NCBI RefSeq assembly: GCF_014295415.1
Contig: NZ_CP052909.1
Coordinates: 1,426,001-1,490,000 of the forward strand
Source of the DNA: Constantimarinum furrinae
GTDB lineage: Bacteria; Bacteroidota; Bacteroidia; Flavobacteriales; Flavobacteriaceae
DNA length: 64,000 nt
Direction: 5' to 3'
The notes beneath the pieces were generated by a model. It made no database searches and was not told where the DNA came from. It saw nothing but the letters and a program-made list of their open reading frames with translations. Numbering within the stretch: the first letter of the stretch is position 1; each line of letters starts with the position of its first letter. A program made the translations under genes and the position numbers. Shown here in pieces: positions 9,261 through 18,058 of the stretch.

Positions 9261-9770
9261 TTAAATTCCCAATTCCTTTTTCACTTCTGCCAGAAGATCC
9301 TTACCATCTGCTACCAGTAATCCGCCACCTTGTGTAGCATCAATAACATACTGATACCCTTGAGCTCTTGCCACTTTTTGAATAGCCACACGAGCTTTCT
9401 CTAGGATGGGTTGAAGAATATCAACTTCTTTTTGTTGAAGATCCTGCAATGCTTGCTGACGGTATGCGCCAATATTATTTTGCATTCCCTGAACTTCTTC
9501 TGCACGCTTCTGATTTTCGTCATCGGTCTTAGACTCCGCTTCGGCACTATACTGCTTGATCTTTGTATCAAGTTCTCTTGCCATTGCCTTGATCTCGGTA
9601 TCGTAGGTCTTTTTAAGTTTCTCAAGCTGACTTTGAGCCGCTTTCATTTCAGGCATAGCTTCCACTAAAGCCTGAGTATCGATATGCGCCACCTTAGACT
9701 GTGCATTGGCAACTGTCGTTGCTCCCATGAACAATATTACGGCTACAAATAATAATTTTACTCTTTTCAT
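9261..9770 (-). CDS. OmpH/Skp family periplasmic chaperone
   Basis: 169 residues. The signal peptide ends at NAQS (about residue 24). KVAHIDTQALVEAMPEM is the typical OmpH/Skp opening, followed by a long charged coiled coil (about 40 to 125) and a C-terminal strand region VARAQGYQYVIDATQGGGLL that closes the small beta core. Skp-like trimers hold unfolded outer-membrane proteins in the periplasm. It is the last gene of the envelope operon, next to a longer paralogue and bamA, which fits a role in delivering outer-membrane proteins to the Bam machine. Confidence 0.92.
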   Translation of the reverse strand: MKRVKLLFVAVILFMGATTVANAQSKVAHIDTQALVEAMPEMKAAQSQLEKLKKTYDTEIKAMARELDTKIKQYSAEAESKTDDENQKRAEEVQGMQNNIGAYRQQALQDLQQKEVDILQPILEKARVAIQKVARAQGYQYVIDATQGGGLLVADGKDLLAEVKKELGI

Positions 9771-9813
9771 TGTAATTGTATTTAATTTAAGTGTTATACT
9801 AATTTGGATTTAT

Positions 9814-10701
9814 TTATTCTTCTAATTTTCCTTGATTGTTTCCACCATTTCCTTCTCCTTCTCCTTCTCCTTCGCCTTCACCTTCACCGGCATTAGGTGG
9901 GTTTCCATTGTTTCCTCTAGCCTGAGCTATGGAATCTTTTCTGGCCTGACGTTCGTCCAACAAACGTTGTCTACGTTCTTCGAATTCCCGTTTCTTCACT
10001 TCACGAATGGAATCACGAATACGTTTTCTTTCAGCCATTAAGGCTTCACGTTCATTTTTCTTATCTTCAACAGCTTTCTCACGTTCTGTAACAGCTTCTT
10101 CCTCTTCTTCAGAAAGTTCTTCTCGCGCTTCTATTTCTCGCTTTTCTTTTTTATTGGTGGCCTCGGTTCGCTTGGCAGCGCGATTAATACTTCGTAGCAC
10201 CTGGTCACTAATGTCGTTTCTTTCCGCAGCAAAAAGCATTACAATATCGGCAGATTTGTCGAATATAAAATCATACTTCTTGGCTTCGGCAATTTCCTGA
10301 ACAATATTAAAGACTTGATCCTGAATAGGTTGAACCAATTGTCTTCGTTGTATCATAAGATCGCCATTGGGACCAAATCGATCTTGCTGATATTTTATTG
10401 CTTCGTCTTCCTTGATCTTAATTTCTTCTTCCCGTTCTTCGATCAGTTCTTTGGTTAGTAGTACACGTTCGTTACTAAGATCTAATTTCATTTGATCGAT
10501 CTCATTCTGTTTTTTCTCAAGATCTTGTTTCCAACGTTGCACTTTTCCATCCAACTGTGTTTGAGATTCACGGTATTCAGGTACATTTTCAAGAATATAT
10601 TCCATATCAATATATCCTATTCTAGCTCCTCTTTGTGCGTTTGCCATAAATGAAAAGCAGAAAAATGCAAGCGCTAAAAAAAGTAAATTTTTTGTTTTCA
10701 T
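9814..10701 (-). CDS. Long OmpH/Skp-like protein with charged C-terminal extension
   Basis: 295 residues using the ATG at 10701, which gives a proper signal peptide (MKTKNLLFLALAFFCFSFMA, then NAQ). The first 160 residues match OmpH/Skp: ARIGYIDMEYILENVPEY, coiled coil, then AEAKKYDFIFDKSADIVML. Residues from about 170 on form an unusual, highly charged extension (EEEEEAVTEREKAVEDKK, MAERKRIRDSIREVKKRE) that ends in an alternating Gly-Glu tract and GNGGNNQGKLEE. Skp proteins normally stop near 170 residues. It lies between bamA and the short ompH and presumably acts in outer-membrane protein assembly; the role of the extension is unknown. Confidence 0.88.
   Translation of the reverse strand: MKTKNLLFLALAFFCFSFMANAQRGARIGYIDMEYILENVPEYRESQTQLDGKVQRWKQDLEKKQNEIDQMKLDLSNERVLLTKELIEEREEEIKIKEDEAIKYQQDRFGPNGDLMIQRRQLVQPIQDQVFNIVQEIAEAKKYDFIFDKSADIVMLFAAERNDISDQVLRSINRAAKRTEATNKKEKREIEAREELSEEEEEAVTEREKAVEDKKNEREALMAERKRIRDSIREVKKREFEERRQRLLDERQARKDSIAQARGNNGNPPNAGEGEGEGEGEGEGNGGNNQGKLEE
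9850..9891. repeat. 6-bp microsatellite CTTCTC/CTTCGC in ompH-like gene
   Basis: Consecutive copies of CCTTCT or a close variant encode the alternating Gly-Glu tract on the minus strand. Because the unit is six bases, copy-number change would lengthen or shorten the tract without a frameshift. Confidence 0.75.
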
Positions 10702-10736
10702 AATTGTTGGTTGTTTAAGAAAATATCGTGCCAAGA

Positions 10737-13325
10737 TTAAAACTGTTGTCCAATAATAAAATGGGTTTCCCATCCATTTGGTTCACTTCCGCCAAGAATT
10801 GGGTCGAATCCATAACCAAAATCGATTCCCAATAATCCAAATGCCGGCATAAATATACGCAATCCGGCACCGGCAGACCTATTAATACTGAATGGATTAT
10901 AGTTTCTGAATCCATCGTAAGAACCTCCCCCTTCGGCAAAAGTAAGCACATAAATGGATGCTAACTGCTTTAAAGTGATAGGATACCTCAATTCTAACGA
11001 AAATTTATTGTAAATGGTATTTCCGTCGTTACTAGAAAGTGATTGATTGGGATATCCTCTTAGCTGAATAACCTCCCGGCCGTCCAGACTAAACGCACCC
11101 AGACCGTCACCCCCAACAAAGAATCGTTCAAAAGGAGGAACTCCTCTATCCTTGTTATAAGCCCCTAAAAACCCGAATTCTGTATTAGTTCGGAGCACTA
11201 ATTTATCAATTATTCTCGTATACCAGGATCCATTGAACTTTATTTTATAATATTCGAGCCATTTAAATCGTTCCTGATCGATTTCTGCTATGCGCTCCCG
11301 GCCGTCGACCGTGGTAATATCCAATTCGGCGCGTTCGGCTGCCAGACCTTCATAATCCACACTGTTAAATGCGGAATATGGTGGTGTCAATTTAGCGGTA
11401 ATACTAAACTCTGAACCTGTAATAGGATAAATTGGGTTGGTAGCCGTGTTGTTTCTGCTAAGTCCAACCGTATATGCAAGGTTATTGGCATAACCATCAC
11501 CGAAGGTAAACAAACCGGTGTTGTAGTTCTTTAAATTATAATGCTGAAAGCTTATCGCCTGAGAAAACTGAAAATAATCGTCCGGCCATTTTAATCTTTT
11601 GGCAAGTCCAACAGATCCACCGGTGATGAGGAATCTTCGGTCTTTATCGACATCTCTTGTCGAGAAATCGTAGAAATACTGTACCGTATGAGAAAATGAG
11701 GTGCTTAACTGAATCGGCTTTTTACCCCCTAACCAGGGTTCGGTAAGTGAAATACTATAGGTTTGATAAAAACTACTGGCCTGAGCCCTAAGGGATAATT
11801 TTTGTCCATCACCCATAGGCAAGGGTTTGTAGGCCGATCCATTAAAAATATTTCGCAAAGAAAAGTTGTTGAACGAAAGTCCTAACGTACCAACAAATCC
11901 ACCCCCACCATAACCACCTTGTAGTTCAATTTGGCTGGAACCTTTTTCTACTACCGAATATTCCATATCCAAAGTTCCATTATTCGGATCAACGTTCTTA
12001 AAATTAGGGGAAAGCTGTTCGGGATCAAAAAACCCTAGCTGACCTAATTCACGAATTGTTCTTACTACGTTTCTGCGGCTGTATTTTTGTCCCGGACGAG
12101 TACGGATCTCACGGTAAATCACATGATCGTTGGTTTTGGTATTTCCCACAACAGAAATGTGATCGAAATAAGCCAGTTTTCCTTCAATGATCCTGATCTC
12201 GAAGTCCAGAGTGTCATTTCTAACTCCAACTTCTACAGGATTGATCCTGGAGAACAAATACCCGTTGTTTTGATAAAGGTTAGTGAGGTCGTCGGCATCG
12301 GGTTCCGAATCATCTGCAATACGTTCCTGTAGTAGCGTTCCATTATAGGTTTCACCTTTTGCGATTCCTAGTAATTGTCGGAGTTGGGAATCGGTATAAA
12401 CACTGTTCCCTATAAAATCAATATCCCCGAAATAGTATTTTTTTCCTTCTTCAACATTCAATTTTAGTGTTACATTTTTCTCGTCTTTTACGACTAGTGT
12501 ATCACTTAATATCCGGGCATCCCTGTATCCGTTTTCTTTGTATTTTTTAATGACATTGGCCTTATCTTCTTCAAAGGAACTCTCGGTATACTTCGAGCGC
12601 TTCCAGAATCTGATAATATTCTTGCGCTTTACATTTTTCATTGCGCGACGAAGTTTTTTATCAGATAATCTTTCGTTTCCTTCAAAAGTAATCTTGCTAA
12701 CTTTTACGCGTTCGCCTTTATCGACCGCGATGCGCATGTTCTTAGCAATCTCTGTTCCGGTAGAATCTAAATGGGGTGTAGTGCTTATGATCACTTCGGT
12801 ATTAAAAAACCCGTCTTCCCTAAATTTATTTGTAATATAGTTCTTTGTAGTGGTAACCAGGTTCTTTGTGATCTTCACACCGGGTTTTAGGTTGTTGTCC
12901 TTTAATATTTCCTTTCTCTTTCCCTTTCGAACACCGTCTATGGTTACCTCGTTCATTTTAGGCAGTTCGACAATATAGAGCTCAAGATCAATAAGATCCC
13001 CATCAATATTTGTGACATAGAAGGCGATGTCGCTAAAAAGATTTTGCTCCCAAAGTTTTTTGGTTACAGCACTCAACTTTTCACCGGGAACAAAGATACG
13101 ATCGCCTTTTCTTAAACCGGTAAATGCGATAACTGTTTGTTCGTTAAAACTCTGAGCCCCTGTTACTGTTAAATTGTTGATGGTGTATTTTCTGCTGCTG
13201 TTGAGATCTTTTTGCTGAGCAGTAACACTAAAAACCAATAGTATTGTAAAAAGAAACGTACAATAAAACTTTTTAAAGGTATGCAATGGCAGGCTATTTT
13301 TTAAGTTGCTCACTTGTTTTTCCAA
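10737..13325 (-). CDS. bamA: Outer membrane assembly factor BamA (Omp85)
   Basis: 862 residues. A signal peptide (to about 36) precedes tandem POTRA domains (about 45 to 430; YTINNLTVTGAQSFNEQTVI, VSKITFEGNERLSDKKLRR, YYFGDIDFIGNSVYTDSQLR, AYFDHISVVGNTKTNDHVI) and a C-terminal 16-strand barrel with GGDGLGAFSLDGREVIQLRGYP (the conserved (V/I)RG(Y/F) lid-lock motif) and a terminal Phe (IIGQQF). BamA is the central pore-forming subunit that inserts beta-barrel proteins in the outer membrane. The 5' end overlaps uppS by 32 bases. The ompH-type chaperones follow immediately. This order is widespread in Flavobacteriia. Confidence 0.96.
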   Translation of the reverse strand: MEKQVSNLKNSLPLHTFKKFYCTFLFTILLVFSVTAQQKDLNSSRKYTINNLTVTGAQSFNEQTVIAFTGLRKGDRIFVPGEKLSAVTKKLWEQNLFSDIAFYVTNIDGDLIDLELYIVELPKMNEVTIDGVRKGKRKEILKDNNLKPGVKITKNLVTTTKNYITNKFREDGFFNTEVIISTTPHLDSTGTEIAKNMRIAVDKGERVKVSKITFEGNERLSDKKLRRAMKNVKRKNIIRFWKRSKYTESSFEEDKANVIKKYKENGYRDARILSDTLVVKDEKNVTLKLNVEEGKKYYFGDIDFIGNSVYTDSQLRQLLGIAKGETYNGTLLQERIADDSEPDADDLTNLYQNNGYLFSRINPVEVGVRNDTLDFEIRIIEGKLAYFDHISVVGNTKTNDHVIYREIRTRPGQKYSRRNVVRTIRELGQLGFFDPEQLSPNFKNVDPNNGTLDMEYSVVEKGSSQIELQGGYGGGGFVGTLGLSFNNFSLRNIFNGSAYKPLPMGDGQKLSLRAQASSFYQTYSISLTEPWLGGKKPIQLSTSFSHTVQYFYDFSTRDVDKDRRFLITGGSVGLAKRLKWPDDYFQFSQAISFQHYNLKNYNTGLFTFGDGYANNLAYTVGLSRNNTATNPIYPITGSEFSITAKLTPPYSAFNSVDYEGLAAERAELDITTVDGRERIAEIDQERFKWLEYYKIKFNGSWYTRIIDKLVLRTNTEFGFLGAYNKDRGVPPFERFFVGGDGLGAFSLDGREVIQLRGYPNQSLSSNDGNTIYNKFSLELRYPITLKQLASIYVLTFAEGGGSYDGFRNYNPFSINRSAGAGLRIFMPAFGLLGIDFGYGFDPILGGSEPNGWETHFIIGQQF

Positions 13326-14037
13326 ATCTTCTTTCTCTGTTTTGATAATTTAATATTGCCTCAAAAAGATGGTTTTTTGTATAATCGGGCCAAAGTGTTT
13401 CGGTAAAATACAATTCGGCGTATGCTAATTGCCATAATAGAAAATTACTAATACGTTGTTCACCGCTAGTGCGGATTAACAGATCTACGTCTGGCAAATT
13501 TTGCGTGTAAAGATGATTATTTATAACCGATTCATCAATATTATCGGGCGAAATTAGGTTATTTTTAACTTTATGACTAATCTCTCGAACAGTTTTTGTC
13601 AATTCTTCTCTCGAGCCATAGCTTAGCGCAAGAGTTAAGGTTAACCTATCGTTATTTTTTGTCTTTTCGATCACCGCCAATAGCTCATTTTTGGCCTTTT
13701 TGGGAAGTGTTTCTAAATTGCCGATGGCATTCAGTTTTATGTTGTTCTTTTGAAGCGTATCAATTTCTTTTTTCAGGCTATTAACTAAAAGCTTCATTAA
13801 AAGATCTACTTCCATTTGGGGTCGGTTCCAATTTTCTGTAGAAAATGCATATAAGGTGAGAAATGAAATATTGATCTCGGCACAGGCTTCAACGATCTCT
13901 CGCACTGCTTTTGTTCCGTTTTCATGCCCTATGCTTCTAAATAACCCTTTTTGTTTAGCCCACCTGCCATTTCCATCCATGATCACCGCGAGGTGCTTGG
14001 GTAATCTTTCCAGGTCTATTTGGGATTCTAAGGACAT
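13294..14037 (-). CDS. uppS: Isoprenyl (undecaprenyl) diphosphate synthase
   Basis: 247 residues from the ATG at 14037, chosen because it follows the DUF6089 stop after one base (TAA-T-ATG). A longer frame exists but would add 11 unlikely residues. HLAVIMDGNGRWAKQKG carries the catalytic Asp and diphosphate-binding residues; FLTLYAFSTENWNRP and LLIRTSGEQRISNFLLWQ are the other cis-prenyltransferase signatures. The enzyme makes the C55 lipid carrier used for peptidoglycan and surface polysaccharide synthesis. It sits in the envelope operon ahead of bamA. Confidence 0.95.
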   Translation of the reverse strand: MSLESQIDLERLPKHLAVIMDGNGRWAKQKGLFRSIGHENGTKAVREIVEACAEINISFLTLYAFSTENWNRPQMEVDLLMKLLVNSLKKEIDTLQKNNIKLNAIGNLETLPKKAKNELLAVIEKTKNNDRLTLTLALSYGSREELTKTVREISHKVKNNLISPDNIDESVINNHLYTQNLPDVDLLIRTSGEQRISNFLLWQLAYAELYFTETLWPDYTKNHLFEAILNYQNRERRFGKTSEQLKK

Positions 14038-14038
14038 A

Positions 14039-14731
14039 TTAAAAGTTGCAATAGCAGGGTCTTCTACCAAAGGTGAATGTTAAAGTAATTCCGGTAAACA
14101 CATACCAGTCATCACTGTTTAGATTTCCAAATTTAAGGCTTTCTTCGTTTGCTAGTTCATTTACAGGATTACTACCGTCCAAATCGTCGGTAAAGGTATA
14201 TCGTGCTCCAATTTCAAAGCCAAGGACCATTTTTGTACCTACCGTAGTTTTAAATCCTACCACCATTGGAATCGCAACTGCACCATCTCTGTCGTAATCC
14301 ACTATTACATTATCTGGCCTTTTATAAAGTGCATTGTAACCAAAATACGTAAGTCCTGTGTATAAATAAGGCGTGGATACGGGTTGTCCGCTGTACATAT
14401 TGAACTCCCAAAATGTATATTCGATCCCAATAGATAATTCTGTGATCGTATTTTCGAACGAATACCCTCTTTGCTGACGCCTACTTTCGTTAGAATCATT
14501 GTCATCACCTTTAATATTCGCAATGAGTACAGAACCTCTAAAAGAGTGACGCTCACTTCGGTTCCATTTAAAGATTCCTCCAAACGCCAGACTATTGGGG
14601 GAAATGTAATTGGTTTTGCCAACATCTCCTATATAGTTAGTACCACCGAGTATTCCACCTATCTCATAGGTTTGAGAATGTCCGATAAAAGTGACTGTTA
14701 TAAAAAAAAGTACGGTTGCGAAATACCTCAT
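14039..14731 (-). CDS. DUF6089 family outer-membrane-like protein
   Basis: 230 residues. The signal peptide ends near residue 19 (GHSQ). The mature part is beta-rich: YEIGGILGGTNYIGDVG, SIGIEYTFWEFNMY, VVGFKTTVGTKMVLGFEIGA and the end WYVFTGITLTFTFGRRPCYC, as expected for a small outer-membrane barrel. This family is found between nadK and uppS in many Flavobacteriia. Function is not known; the operon suggests an envelope role. Confidence 0.85.
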   Translation of the reverse strand: MRYFATVLFFITVTFIGHSQTYEIGGILGGTNYIGDVGKTNYISPNSLAFGGIFKWNRSERHSFRGSVLIANIKGDDNDSNESRRQQRGYSFENTITELSIGIEYTFWEFNMYSGQPVSTPYLYTGLTYFGYNALYKRPDNVIVDYDRDGAVAIPMVVGFKTTVGTKMVLGFEIGARYTFTDDLDGSNPVNELANEESLKFGNLNSDDWYVFTGITLTFTFGRRPCYCNF

Positions 14732-14830
14732 ATACCTTAAAAGTTTGCAAATATAATAATAAACTTCGCTTATGCGTCTTATAAGCGAATTAGTCTCTGT
14801 TGATTAACAAAATTTCGGGTAATTTATTGT

Positions 14831-15715
14831 TTAGTTGCGTTTGTCTTCACCCCATAGTAATTTTTCACGTAGCGTTTTAATAAAACTATCGTTGGGAAGT
14901 TGTACTAATTTAATAGTGAATGGGGCTTTTTTAATAAAGATAAGGGTGTTGTCCTCTAAAGTTGCAATACGTGAATCCAAAGAGATCAGGTAACTTTTTT
15001 CCCTTCCTGAAACCTTCAGGGTTAATTCACTGTTATCGGGAATTACAAAGGGTCTGGCATTTAAATTATGGGGAGCAATTGGGGTTAATACCATACTGTT
15101 AGTGGCAGGATCTAAAACCGGGCCTCCGCAACTTAAACTGTAACCCGTAGAACCGGTAGGTGTTGCGATAATTAAGCCGTCTGACCAGTAGGAAGTAAGA
15201 TACTTTTCGTTTATTCTGGTCTCTACCTTAATCATGGAGGTAGTATTCTTTCGGTTAATGGCAACTTCGTTCAGCGCAAAGTTTAGTGGGGTGATCTCAC
15301 CGGATTCAGGTAGAGTGCTAATAGAAAGCAAACTTCTTTCAGATAAAATATAATCGTTATGGAGGATCTGATCTATGCTCTCCGTGATTCGTTCCTTCTG
15401 AATGGTTGCCAAAAACCCTAGACGGCCTGTATTAATACCCACAATAGGTATTCCAAGGTCACCTACAAATGTTACCGACTTTAAAATTGTACCATCCCCG
15501 CCAATACTGAAAAACAGATCGTAACTCTTATCGAGCTTTGTAAAGGTTTTGTAATCATTGAAACTATTCCCGATCTCATCATTTTCATTGAGAATTCGCA
15601 AAAAATTCTTTTCAATTACGATCTCCGCCTCGTGCTTAATAAGCGCTTCGAGTATGCGCTCTATATAGGTTTCTGAATTTTTATGATAAAACTGACCGTA
15701 GATACCTATCTTCAT
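14831..15715 (-). CDS. nadK: NAD kinase
   Basis: 294 residues. Phosphorylates NAD to NADP. SIGGDGTILKSV holds the GGDG phosphate-binding motif, INTGRLGFLA the NAD-site segment, and TPTGSTGYSLSCGGPVLDP the second conserved block; APHNLNARPFVI is also typical. It starts five bases after the CBS-domain gene and is probably co-transcribed with it and the downstream envelope genes, though a gap of about 100 bases precedes DUF6089 and could hold an internal promoter. Confidence 0.96.
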   Translation of the reverse strand: MKIGIYGQFYHKNSETYIERILEALIKHEAEIVIEKNFLRILNENDEIGNSFNDYKTFTKLDKSYDLFFSIGGDGTILKSVTFVGDLGIPIVGINTGRLGFLATIQKERITESIDQILHNDYILSERSLLSISTLPESGEITPLNFALNEVAINRKNTTSMIKVETRINEKYLTSYWSDGLIIATPTGSTGYSLSCGGPVLDPATNSMVLTPIAPHNLNARPFVIPDNSELTLKVSGREKSYLISLDSRIATLEDNTLIFIKKAPFTIKLVQLPNDSFIKTLREKLLWGEDKRN

Positions 15716-15719
15716 AACA

Positions 15720-16376
15720 TTATATATTTAGGTATTTATCCAGATAGTTAGACCGATTTCGAAGATCATCCAGAAATTTATCCTCGTCGTGGTTTGAAAC
15801 CACTTCGTAGTTGTATCTTCTGAAGGTTTGAACAATGGCATTCATTCCGGTATGGCCTATTTTTAAGGTAGCCTGCATGATACCGTTCTCAATTTTTGAA
15901 ATAAAAACACCCAGAATTTTTGCGTCATTCGACTCCACGATCTGGCAGATCTCAGAAAATGAGTATTCACGCATTCCCTTTTCAATTACTATAATTCCTC
16001 CGGCTTCATTTAAGAAAGGAGTATTGTTAAATAAACTCATAATATCGGCAAGCTCATAATAACCCATATAGCGATTATCGGGTCCCAGGACCGGCATTAT
16101 GTTGCTATTGTGAAGTGCAAAGGCTTCTAATATGTCTAGCCAGTTTGCCGAATCCCGAACATAAAAAGGTTCTAATGCATAAGAGTACTCACTTATCTCC
16201 TTATTGCCTTCAAAACAATGCGCATCCGTTTCAGAGATGCAGCCGGCATAGCGTCCATCTTTGGTGACCGGTATATGAGAATATGTGAGCTGATTAAAAG
16301 AAGTTTGAACTTCACCTATCTTCGATCCGATGTCGAACGGGCCAATATCGTTTATAATGTATTGTGCAGTTTTCAC
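15720..16376 (-). CDS. CBS domain protein
   Basis: 218 residues. Two CBS motifs fill residues 1 to 135 (TYSHIPVTKDGRYAGCISETD; NIMPVLGPDNRYMGYYELADI). The remaining 80 residues look like an ACT-like or ferredoxin-fold segment (GIIVIEKGMREYSFSEICQI, AILGVFISKIENGIMQATLKI). CBS pairs usually bind adenine nucleotides and regulate a partner. It is first in the minus-strand operon, directly ahead of nadK, so a link to nucleotide cofactor levels is conceivable but not shown. Confidence 0.85.
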   Translation of the reverse strand: MKTAQYIINDIGPFDIGSKIGEVQTSFNQLTYSHIPVTKDGRYAGCISETDAHCFEGNKEISEYSYALEPFYVRDSANWLDILEAFALHNSNIMPVLGPDNRYMGYYELADIMSLFNNTPFLNEAGGIIVIEKGMREYSFSEICQIVESNDAKILGVFISKIENGIMQATLKIGHTGMNAIVQTFRRYNYEVVSNHDEDKFLDDLRNRSNYLDKYLNI

Positions 16377-16435
16377 AGCTGTAATTTTTATGCAAAATAC
16401 TTAAAATAAAGATTTAATTAGGAAGCTAAGCTTTG

Positions 16436-16443
16436 TATTTTTG
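16436..16443 (+). promoter_or_regulatory. -7 box of pdxJ promoter
   Basis: TATTTTTG matches the Bacteroidota TAnnTTTG consensus exactly and lies 19 bases before the pdxJ ATG, which would give a very short leader. I see no clear TTG at -33. Confidence 0.55.
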
Positions 16444-16462
16444 TTAATTCCAAAAATGAAAG

Positions 16463-17176
16463 ATGACAAAGTTAAGTGTGAACATTAATAAAATAGCAAC
16501 GCTGCGCAATGCAAGAGGGGGTGATGTGCCTAACGTGATTGATGCAGCGATCAATATTCAAAAATTTGGTGCACAGGGTATCACGATCCACCCCAGGCCC
16601 GACGAACGACATATACGCTATAAGGATGCCTATGATCTGAAATCTGTGGTTTCTACCGAATTTAATATAGAAGGTAACCCCAATGAAAAATTTATTAAAA
16701 TGGTGCTTGAGATAAAGCCAGATCAGGTTACCCTGGTTCCTGATGCTGTAGACGCCATTACTTCTAATGCGGGTTGGGACACTCATAAGCACGGTGAGTA
16801 TTTAAAGGAGATCATTTCAGAGTTTAAAAGAAATGGAATTCGGACCTCGATTTTTGTCGATCCCGAAATATCAATGATCGAAGGTGCCGCAGCATCAGGT
16901 ACGGATAGAATAGAACTGTACACCGAGGAATTTGCCACACAATTTGAAAAAGGCAATCAAAACGCTATCCGGCCTTATACAAAATGTGCAATGAAGGCGT
17001 CGGAATTAGGTTTGGGTATTAATGCCGGTCATGATCTTTCGCTCAACAATATTCGATTTTTTAAAGAGAACATCCCCAATTTGCTCGAAGTATCCATTGG
17101 GCACGCCCTAATCTGTGAATCATTATATCTGGGACTGGAAAAAGTAATAAAGGAATACCTGAAAAAATTAGCCTGA
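16463..17176 (+). CDS. pdxJ: Pyridoxine 5'-phosphate synthase
   Basis: 237 residues. Condenses 3-amino-2-oxopropyl phosphate with deoxyxylulose 5-phosphate in vitamin B6 synthesis. Visible motifs are LSVNINKIATLRNARGG, GITIHPRPDERHI, FNIEGNP, VTLVPD, SIFVDPE and GINAGHDL, all typical of PdxJ TIM barrels. It is divergent from the CBS gene and is followed after two bases by an alpha/beta hydrolase, so the two form an operon. Confidence 0.96.
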   Translation: MTKLSVNINKIATLRNARGGDVPNVIDAAINIQKFGAQGITIHPRPDERHIRYKDAYDLKSVVSTEFNIEGNPNEKFIKMVLEIKPDQVTLVPDAVDAITSNAGWDTHKHGEYLKEIISEFKRNGIRTSIFVDPEISMIEGAAASGTDRIELYTEEFATQFEKGNQNAIRPYTKCAMKASELGLGINAGHDLSLNNIRFFKENIPNLLEVSIGHALICESLYLGLEKVIKEYLKKLA

Positions 17177-17178
17177 TC

Positions 17179-17940
17179 ATGACGTTATATTCACAAATTA
17201 TTGGAGAAGGAACCCCCTTTGTAATTTTGCACGGATTTTTAGGAATGGGTGACAACTGGAAGACTTTAGGAAAAAAATTCTCTGAATTAGGATACCAAGT
17301 GCATTTAGTCGACCAGCGAAACCACGGGAGAAGCTTTCACAGCGATGCATTCAATTATGGTATTATGGCTAAGGACCTCCGCGAATATTTTGAACATCAC
17401 AAGCTCGATTCTGCTGTACTGCTGGGGCATTCCATGGGAGGGAAGACAGCCATGCAATTTGCGGTAGACCATCCCGAAAAAGTATCGAAACTGATAGTGG
17501 CAGATATTGCTCCTAAAGAATATCCTCAGCATCATCAGGATATTTTGAAGGCCCTCCAATCACTCGATTTTGAACAAATTAGTAGCAGAGGAGAAGCCGA
17601 AGAGGTGCTTTCGAGCTATATTGAGGAAGAAGGAACAAAACTTTTTCTGCTGAAAAACCTATATTGGAGAGAGAAGGGGAAGTTGGGATTGCGGATGAAC
17701 CTGAAGGTATTAGCCGAAAAGATTGAAGCTGTTGGAGAATCATTGCCAAGAACTACCGTATTTAAGGGAGAAACTCTTTTTTTAAGAGGCGGTAGATCGG
17801 GTTATATAAGCGAATATGACGAAGTTTTAATTCGAAAACATTTTCCAAAAGCTCAAATTAGAACTATTTCTAATGCCGGACATTGGTTACATGCCGAAAA
17901 TCCTTCCGAATTTTACCAAAATGTTAAGGATTTTTTATAA
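17179..17940 (+). CDS. Alpha/beta hydrolase (YbfF-like esterase)
   Basis: 253 residues. The fold shows FVILHGFLGMGDNWK (oxyanion loop), VDQRNHGRS, nucleophile Ser in LLGHSMGG, and the catalytic His in ISNAGHWLHAENP. These match the YbfF/acyl-CoA-type esterase group. It starts two bases after pdxJ. The substrate is unknown; the link to vitamin B6 synthesis is conserved in Flavobacteriia but may only reflect co-transcription. Confidence 0.88.
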   Translation: MTLYSQIIGEGTPFVILHGFLGMGDNWKTLGKKFSELGYQVHLVDQRNHGRSFHSDAFNYGIMAKDLREYFEHHKLDSAVLLGHSMGGKTAMQFAVDHPEKVSKLIVADIAPKEYPQHHQDILKALQSLDFEQISSRGEAEEVLSSYIEEEGTKLFLLKNLYWREKGKLGLRMNLKVLAEKIEAVGESLPRTTVFKGETLFLRGGRSGYISEYDEVLIRKHFPKAQIRTISNAGHWLHAENPSEFYQNVKDFL

Positions 17941-17954
17941 CATTGCAATACATA

Positions 17955-17976
17955 TTTATTATGTATGCATAGTAAA
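17955..17976. promoter_or_regulatory. Palindromic operator candidate upstream of fadL
   Basis: A 22-base near-palindrome: left half TTTATTATGTA, right half TGCATAGTAAA. It differs at two positions from the core of the perfect palindrome upstream of etfB at 60587-60610. It lies about 83 bases before the fadL ATG. Probably the site of a fatty-acid-responsive repressor; the identity of the protein is inference. Confidence 0.6.
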
Positions 17977-18058
17977 TTGAGATTCAGTCCAGTAGATTAT
18001 GCATTAAACATTAAAATATACATCTTTAAATAAACCTTTAATCTAAACTTAATCTATT

